DNA of 64,000 nucleotides from Vespa crabro (lineage: Eukaryota; Arthropoda; Insecta; Hymenoptera; Vespidae). Below the pieces are notes generated by a model. That model saw nothing but the letters and a program-made list of their open reading frames with translations, had not been told where the DNA came from and made no database searches. The first letter of the stretch is position 1. Each line of letters opens with the position of its first letter. The stretch lies in the NCBI RefSeq assembly GCF_910589235.1, contig NC_060960.1, forward strand, positions 2,925,339 through 2,989,338. The letters are read 5' to 3'. Positions 59,093 to 64,000 of this stretch are shown in pieces. Made by a program: the position numbers and the translations under genes.

Positions 59093-59962
59093 ATCGATTT
59101 GCAAAACGTTTTCCGAGATCTTTGTCGGAATTTGATTTAAAAAAGATTTTTGATCGAGCTTTGACACGTCGACCCTCGGAATATTTTCATACTCGAATCT
59201 TTGTTGATTACCAAAGAAATCCTTTTTCGAGTCCTTACGAATATAATCCAGACACTTTGGACTTTGGCTTAAATTGTTCTTGTTAACGTCCAAATGACTG
59301 TACTCCAAAGGTACCGTCGTACCTATATCCTCCGACTTTTTCTTTCGCTTATTGCAATCGTCTCGAGCAAAGAACTTGATGAAGCCTGTCGTTCTTTGTT
59401 CGATCCTCGTACCACGATCAAAGTTCGACGTCTTTTCCAAGAACGCTCCGGAATCATCGGTGTGTCCATACTCGTCGCTGCTCAGATCGGATTCCGAGGA
59501 TTTCACTAGAAGACTGTCCGGTGAATTCGTTTTACGATCCTCATCCGAAAGACTCTTCAAATCGAATTTATTGGCAAGATTACCAAGGCTCTTTCTATGT
59601 TGTCCGAATTTCGTTTCATGATTCTCGTAATGTCGTCGATAATCTTCGTCCAATCGATTATTATATAAACGATCGGGTGTTGTTCTTCTATCGAGCTTCG
59701 TATCGACATTTTTTCCATTTTCATTTACATCGAGCCTTCGTAAAAATTCAGATCTTTTAACGATACGTTGAACGTTATTGAACGAATGCCCGTCGACCTT
59801 ACGAAATTCACTTTCAGATAATTCCGAAAAGTCGGCGAACTGACTAAGGATTTCTGGTCTGTGCTTTTGACGTCTTCTCAAGGTCGTCGGTAATTCTTCC
59901 CAATTTCCGGATAGTCTCCTTGAAAACACGCCCTCTGCGTCGGAAACCTCACGTTCCATCAT
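58565..59962 (-). CDS. 465-residue single-exon ORF, unknown coiled-coil protein
   Basis: A long uninterrupted frame from ATG 59962 to TGA, in sequence much less AT-rich than its flanks, hence coding. It starts MMEREVSDAEGVFSRRLSGN. It is charged and Ser-rich throughout (..ESDLSSDEYGHTDDSGAF.., ..RTTPDRLYNNRLDEDYR..), has a His/Gln run near residue 300 (DHHHQQ.. then QHQQHRNQSQ) and ends in a likely coiled coil (..LSVREILKRFEELRTQNE.., ..TIQETLKKLDEKVKSFQV..). No domain recognised; the style resembles cytoskeletal or scaffold proteins. It is upstream of the myosin exons on the same strand, so it may lie in an intron of that gene, or be a 5' exon of a gene whose later exons I could not see. Confidence 0.6.
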
Positions 59963-62900
59963 CGTCCTTGATAATTTTCCTTTTTTTAATTTATTTGAAC
60001 TCTCTGTTATCCAACATTACGATCTCTTCAGTTTCTTTCAAAAATTCGAAAGACTTTCCAACGTCGATGCATCGCCTTTTTGGAGGAAGCATAGCATTCT
60101 ATAATAATTTCAGGGATATAAGATAATGCTAAGTTTTTCCTATTTTTTTTTTTTTCATTTTTTTTTTACGTTAGAAATATCTCGAATACATCGTGACCCT
60201 CGATATTAAATATAGTCAATTTTAAATATATGCAATAGCATCTTCGTGATACTTTCGATAAATTTGTTATGGACTTTCTCCTTTAATTTATACCATTGAG
60301 CGTAAAATCATTTCGATGATAGATGAGAAAATAATTTAACGCAGAAAATACGAGGCCATTTTAAGGTCATTAGAAATCGTCTTCAATGATAGTTCAATAA
60401 ACGATAGTAATTACATTCTCGTGTACTTGTAAGGTATTTCGTGATTCGACCTATCGAAAGAGAAATATCTATAGGTCTGCGCATAAAAAAGAGTCAACGA
60501 AGTGGTTATAGATTTTACGTAACGTTGACCTTACGTAAAATTGATCTTAGAGTTGCCGCTAATAAAAAATATAATTGTCGATCGAAGAAATATATTCGTG
60601 AATGTATTATTCCTCGTAAAAGACTCTTCTTTTATATTAATTATAAAAAACTATATAAATGTATTTATATTGAGGAAGTGATAATATTTATATTAATGAA
60701 AAAGAAACTAAAAAAGACTTTAAATATCAACAAGATACATTTGTAAAGTAAAACAGACTTTCGATCGTTTTACATGAAACACCTTTCTCCTTTGATTTAA
60801 CTTGTGTTAATCGGTGCATGTAGATGTATGACATTTAATTCGATAAAAAATAAAATGATAGTACGAACGAAGATAGGAAACTTTTTGATAAAAAGTTGTA
60901 AAAAGAAGAATCTCAGAAGATATGGTATTTTTTTAAGTGCTATCAAATACGAATAATTTATTTATTTATTTTTTTTTTATCATTTGCTTATCGCATTAAC
61001 AGATTTAAAATTTAATTTGTATCGCGCTTAGAGAATTTCTAAATCGAACGCTATCTCATTTAGATTAATTAAATTTTCATATGTCGAACTCGTTTTGATA
61101 TTCAAGTAGACTCGAGAATATATTAAGCATATAGATCAAGGAAGACCTTCTTCCTAGAGGACATCGTGAGAAGCTTCAAGAAGAAGACTCTCGTGGGATT
61201 CGCGGGCACTCGACGAACAATGCTTCGCATTTAATTATAATTATTTCGCACTAACAAACTCTCTTTTTCTTTTTCTTTTTTTCTCTTTTTCTTTTTTTTT
61301 CTCTTTTTGACGCGACGTCAACCAAGAGAAATGGCCGTGTTTTCTCGAAAATCATGTAGCCTTCGTATTATCTCGGATCCTTTTTGATCTATTTTTTCTT
61401 TTTTTATTTTTAAATTTGACTTTTTAAACCGATAAATAACTAACAAGCAGATTTTTGTAAACGGTCCACTTATTATTATGTAGTTCAGACGTGTTCTAGT
61501 TTTTTCTGTTCGAGTATTCACATTTTTTTTATAAATTGAAAACTTGAAATTCTGCAATTTCGTAAAACTGGTTTTAATAAATTCAACTGTACGGTTTCTT
61601 TAACATTGTTTTATGTTTGATTCTGATAATAATAAACTTCTTAAATTAAATAAATCATTAAATAAATCGAGAGTAACGTTACACCTTTGCCTTATCAAGA
61701 AATCGTCGTGTTATAAATACTTAAACCATTGTTTCAGAATTGAAACTTCCTGTTTCGAGACAAGGTTAATAAAGCGATAATGACGTGAGGAGTTGTTAAA
61801 TTATAATTTTTTATTATGAGAAATTCCGAATAAAACGAATGATTAATTAACGTTCATTATTTTTCGCGCGAGTTTTGAAGAATCGAAAATAAAGAGACGA
61901 TCGATATCTTTAACCTACGCGCATGTACTATATACTTACATGCATATGTATTTGAAAATTACGCAAGGATCTTTGAATCTATTCGAAAAACACAAAACGA
62001 CACGTTACTTTAATGATTTGCATGAGGTCGACAAGGGTTCAACTTACGTAAGAGATCACGATCCTAGTAATATTTTCTTATTTGAAAATAGTCGTAATAG
62101 ACTCCTCTGTTATACTTGAACGAAGGAGTTTCTCGGCTAAAAAACAAACTGCGTGTTTCGTTCGTATATATTACGTCAGACGTTTCTTTTAAAAAGGAAT
62201 AAACAGTCTTTCATAAAAAGAGTAAAGAAAGAAATTACGTCATATGTTAAAGAATAATCGTAAGTCGAAAGAACTGTGTATAGGAAGAATAAACAAATAA
62301 ACAAAAAATGAAAACAGAAAAAGGGGAACGAGAAAGATTAAAAGAGAGAGAGAGAGAGAGAAAATCGAGTTTTCGTGATACGATAAGAATAATTTCTTAT
62401 CGTTTTTTTCGAATTACACATTACAGGTTCCTCGAACGAGGAACGAACGTTATTACGCTATTATTACGAACTTCAGCAGAATATTCTCTGAAAGACGATG
62501 AATCGTTTCCCGCGATCTTTCGAAAGATCTTTAATGCTTTCCATTCGTTTATGACCGTATTCGTTAATCTGAAAAATTCAACGGACATTTTTCTTAAGAG
62601 AAAACACCGTGGAAAACTCTAACAGAGGCGGTTCCACGAGATATACACGATCGTAGCTTCGTGTAACCGAGCATCGTGACACGAGTACTAAGATTTCGCT
62701 ATGACACTGTCACGGGAAACCGATGTATTACAACATTATATCGATCGAGATCGTACCTTCGAGCGAGCAAAGAAAAGAGAAGGTATATGGATGCAGCCGT
62801 ATATTCTACGATGATCGATAGATCAACCGATAATTATAGTAATTTCGACGGATTCAAGGATTCGAGTTCTCGAAGAATTGATTACGTCGTTGACTATAAG

Positions 62901-64000
62901 CGTGATATAAAAATGATACTTCACAAATTTACATAACTCTTTAGATAAAGAAGAGATTATTTTTTCTTTTTATTTTTATTATATTTATTAATGCTAACAC
63001 ATACAAACACGCACACACATGTACATAGAAAATTTCTGAAAGAAAGATATGAACTGTTCGATAATTACCCGTCGACTGTATATTGAAAATTCACTTTTCG
63101 AAGAAAACCAGTCTTCGATTTAAGCGACGACCGGTCGTCGTCCTTTATATTTTTGTTAGTTTTTCTTTTTCTTTTCTTTTTTTTCTATACCTCCTCCAGT
63201 GTCACGCACTATTAATTACATGACCGTTCTCTGATTCAAGTTAACCGCACGGCCGCTGTTACACGCCAGCACGCATAACGTTAATCGTGCCAATGCTCTC
63301 TGCTCTATTACGATAATTCCTTCATTGTAATTGTAAAACGAGGGAGTGTAACGAGTCACGGAAGGCCAACCCTCTTTGATGTACGCATTATACTTTAGAT
63401 CACGGTCGAGTTCCGATTGACAGCACGTAAACACATCTCTATGTGTGCTATTTTAAATGACAAATCAGACCTATTTAGATAAAGATAAAAGATTCCTAAG
63501 AGGATGTATAACAAAATAAAAAAGAAATAATAAATCGAATAATCGACCGACTAAATTTAATATCACATTATATATGAGTCACGATTTATTCGAGATGCTA
63601 GTTCCAAAAAATACTTTTCATTCTCACTCACACGAAGTTGTCAAATAATGAAATATCATCTACGGAACACTTGTCACTTGTCACATTTTATACATTTGTT
63701 CATTCATTCGTTTCTTTTCTTTTCTTTTCGCGTAACAAATAAAAAATCAGTTCAAACAATCAATATATATATACATATGTATATATATATGAATATATTT
63801 CGTCGTTTTCTATTTTAATAACACATCAATGAAATAAATTCAATATTTTCTCTTTTATTTTTCATCCATTTATCTCTATTTCGTATTCACTGTTATCATA
63901 ATCTAAAGACGTAAGAAGCGTTGTGTTCCGTACTGCGGAACGACGAGCGAGTGACTGAAGACCCGGCTTATTCGAGAAGTTGGTCTTCCGTCAAGAAGGT
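59963..64000. other. no supported gene; promoter-like segments near the right edge
   Basis: Several short frames (60441-60746 and 62676-62936 plus; 63216-63434 minus) are less AT-rich than average but lack good starts or splice sites. A minus-strand frame at 63434-63216 (MFTCCQSELDRDLKYN..) is the most protein-like. The last 100 bases (gtactgcggaacgacgagcg.. region) are CpG-rich and may be a promoter or 5' leader that continues outside the window. Confidence 0.35.

Noticed and set aside
58912..59760. Several plus-strand frames of 70-124 codons
   Set aside because: They are antisense shadows of the 465-codon minus-strand ORF, including an Ala/Asp run opposite its Gln run.
62676..62936. 86-codon plus-strand frame with basic and polar composition
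   Set aside because: It opens at a GTG rather than ATG, has no acceptor at its left edge and no recognisable motif.

Overview
The window is nuclear DNA of an insect, most likely an aculeate hymenopteran (inference). It is very AT-rich, full of (AT)n, (GA)n, (CT)n and (TACA)n arrays, and its genes are split into short exons by small GT-AG introns with T-rich acceptors. I rebuilt the gene models by hand from splice sites, reading-frame phase and protein similarity recalled from family knowledge. No search was run. Most single open frames here are exon fragments or microsatellite artefacts.

Layout. 1-4 kb: the 3' ends of two unidentified genes (minus, 1282-1556; plus, 2847-3856). 4-14.6 kb: gene-poor, with one TATA-type promoter and first exon near 6.8 kb that can be spliced to exons near 10.7 kb, plus a 2-3 kb pyrimidine-rich tract holding a 28-bp minisatellite. 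15.0-40.4 kb: one minus-strand gene, adenylosuccinate lyase (ADSL). Exons 2-6 lie at 15.0-16.8 kb and exon 1 at 40.3 kb, so its first intron is about 23.5 kb. That intron holds eight small four-transmembrane-protein genes (T1-T8), two Cys-rich plus-strand gene models (J, K) and a minus-strand N/S/Q-rich coding block. 37.9-43.8 kb: a minus-strand RNA-binding protein of the A1CF/RBM46/RBM47/DND1 type. Its first three exons lie just upstream of ADSL, and the N/S/Q-rich block inside the ADSL intron is phase-compatible as its last two exons, so the two genes may be interleaved. 47.0-50.8 kb: a ninth four-TM gene (T9) with an optional long charged tail. 52.1-56.6 kb: the MyTH4-FERM C-terminal part of a myosin-XV-like gene (minus). 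58.6-60.0 kb: a 465-residue single-exon ORF of unknown function (minus). 60-64 kb: no supported gene.

The central observation is the tetraspan array. T1 looks like Snakeskin, a smooth septate junction protein, and the others look like the arthropod pasiflora-type tetraspan family. They share one exon plan: a short cytosolic N-terminal exon ending at a phase-0 intron just before TM1, an exon with TM1-TM2, and a third exon opening at TM3. TM4 usually carries an acidic residue. T8 and T9 each have a phase-compatible route to a long hydrophilic C-terminal tail. This points to tandem duplication and diversification of a junction-protein family inside a purine-biosynthesis gene.
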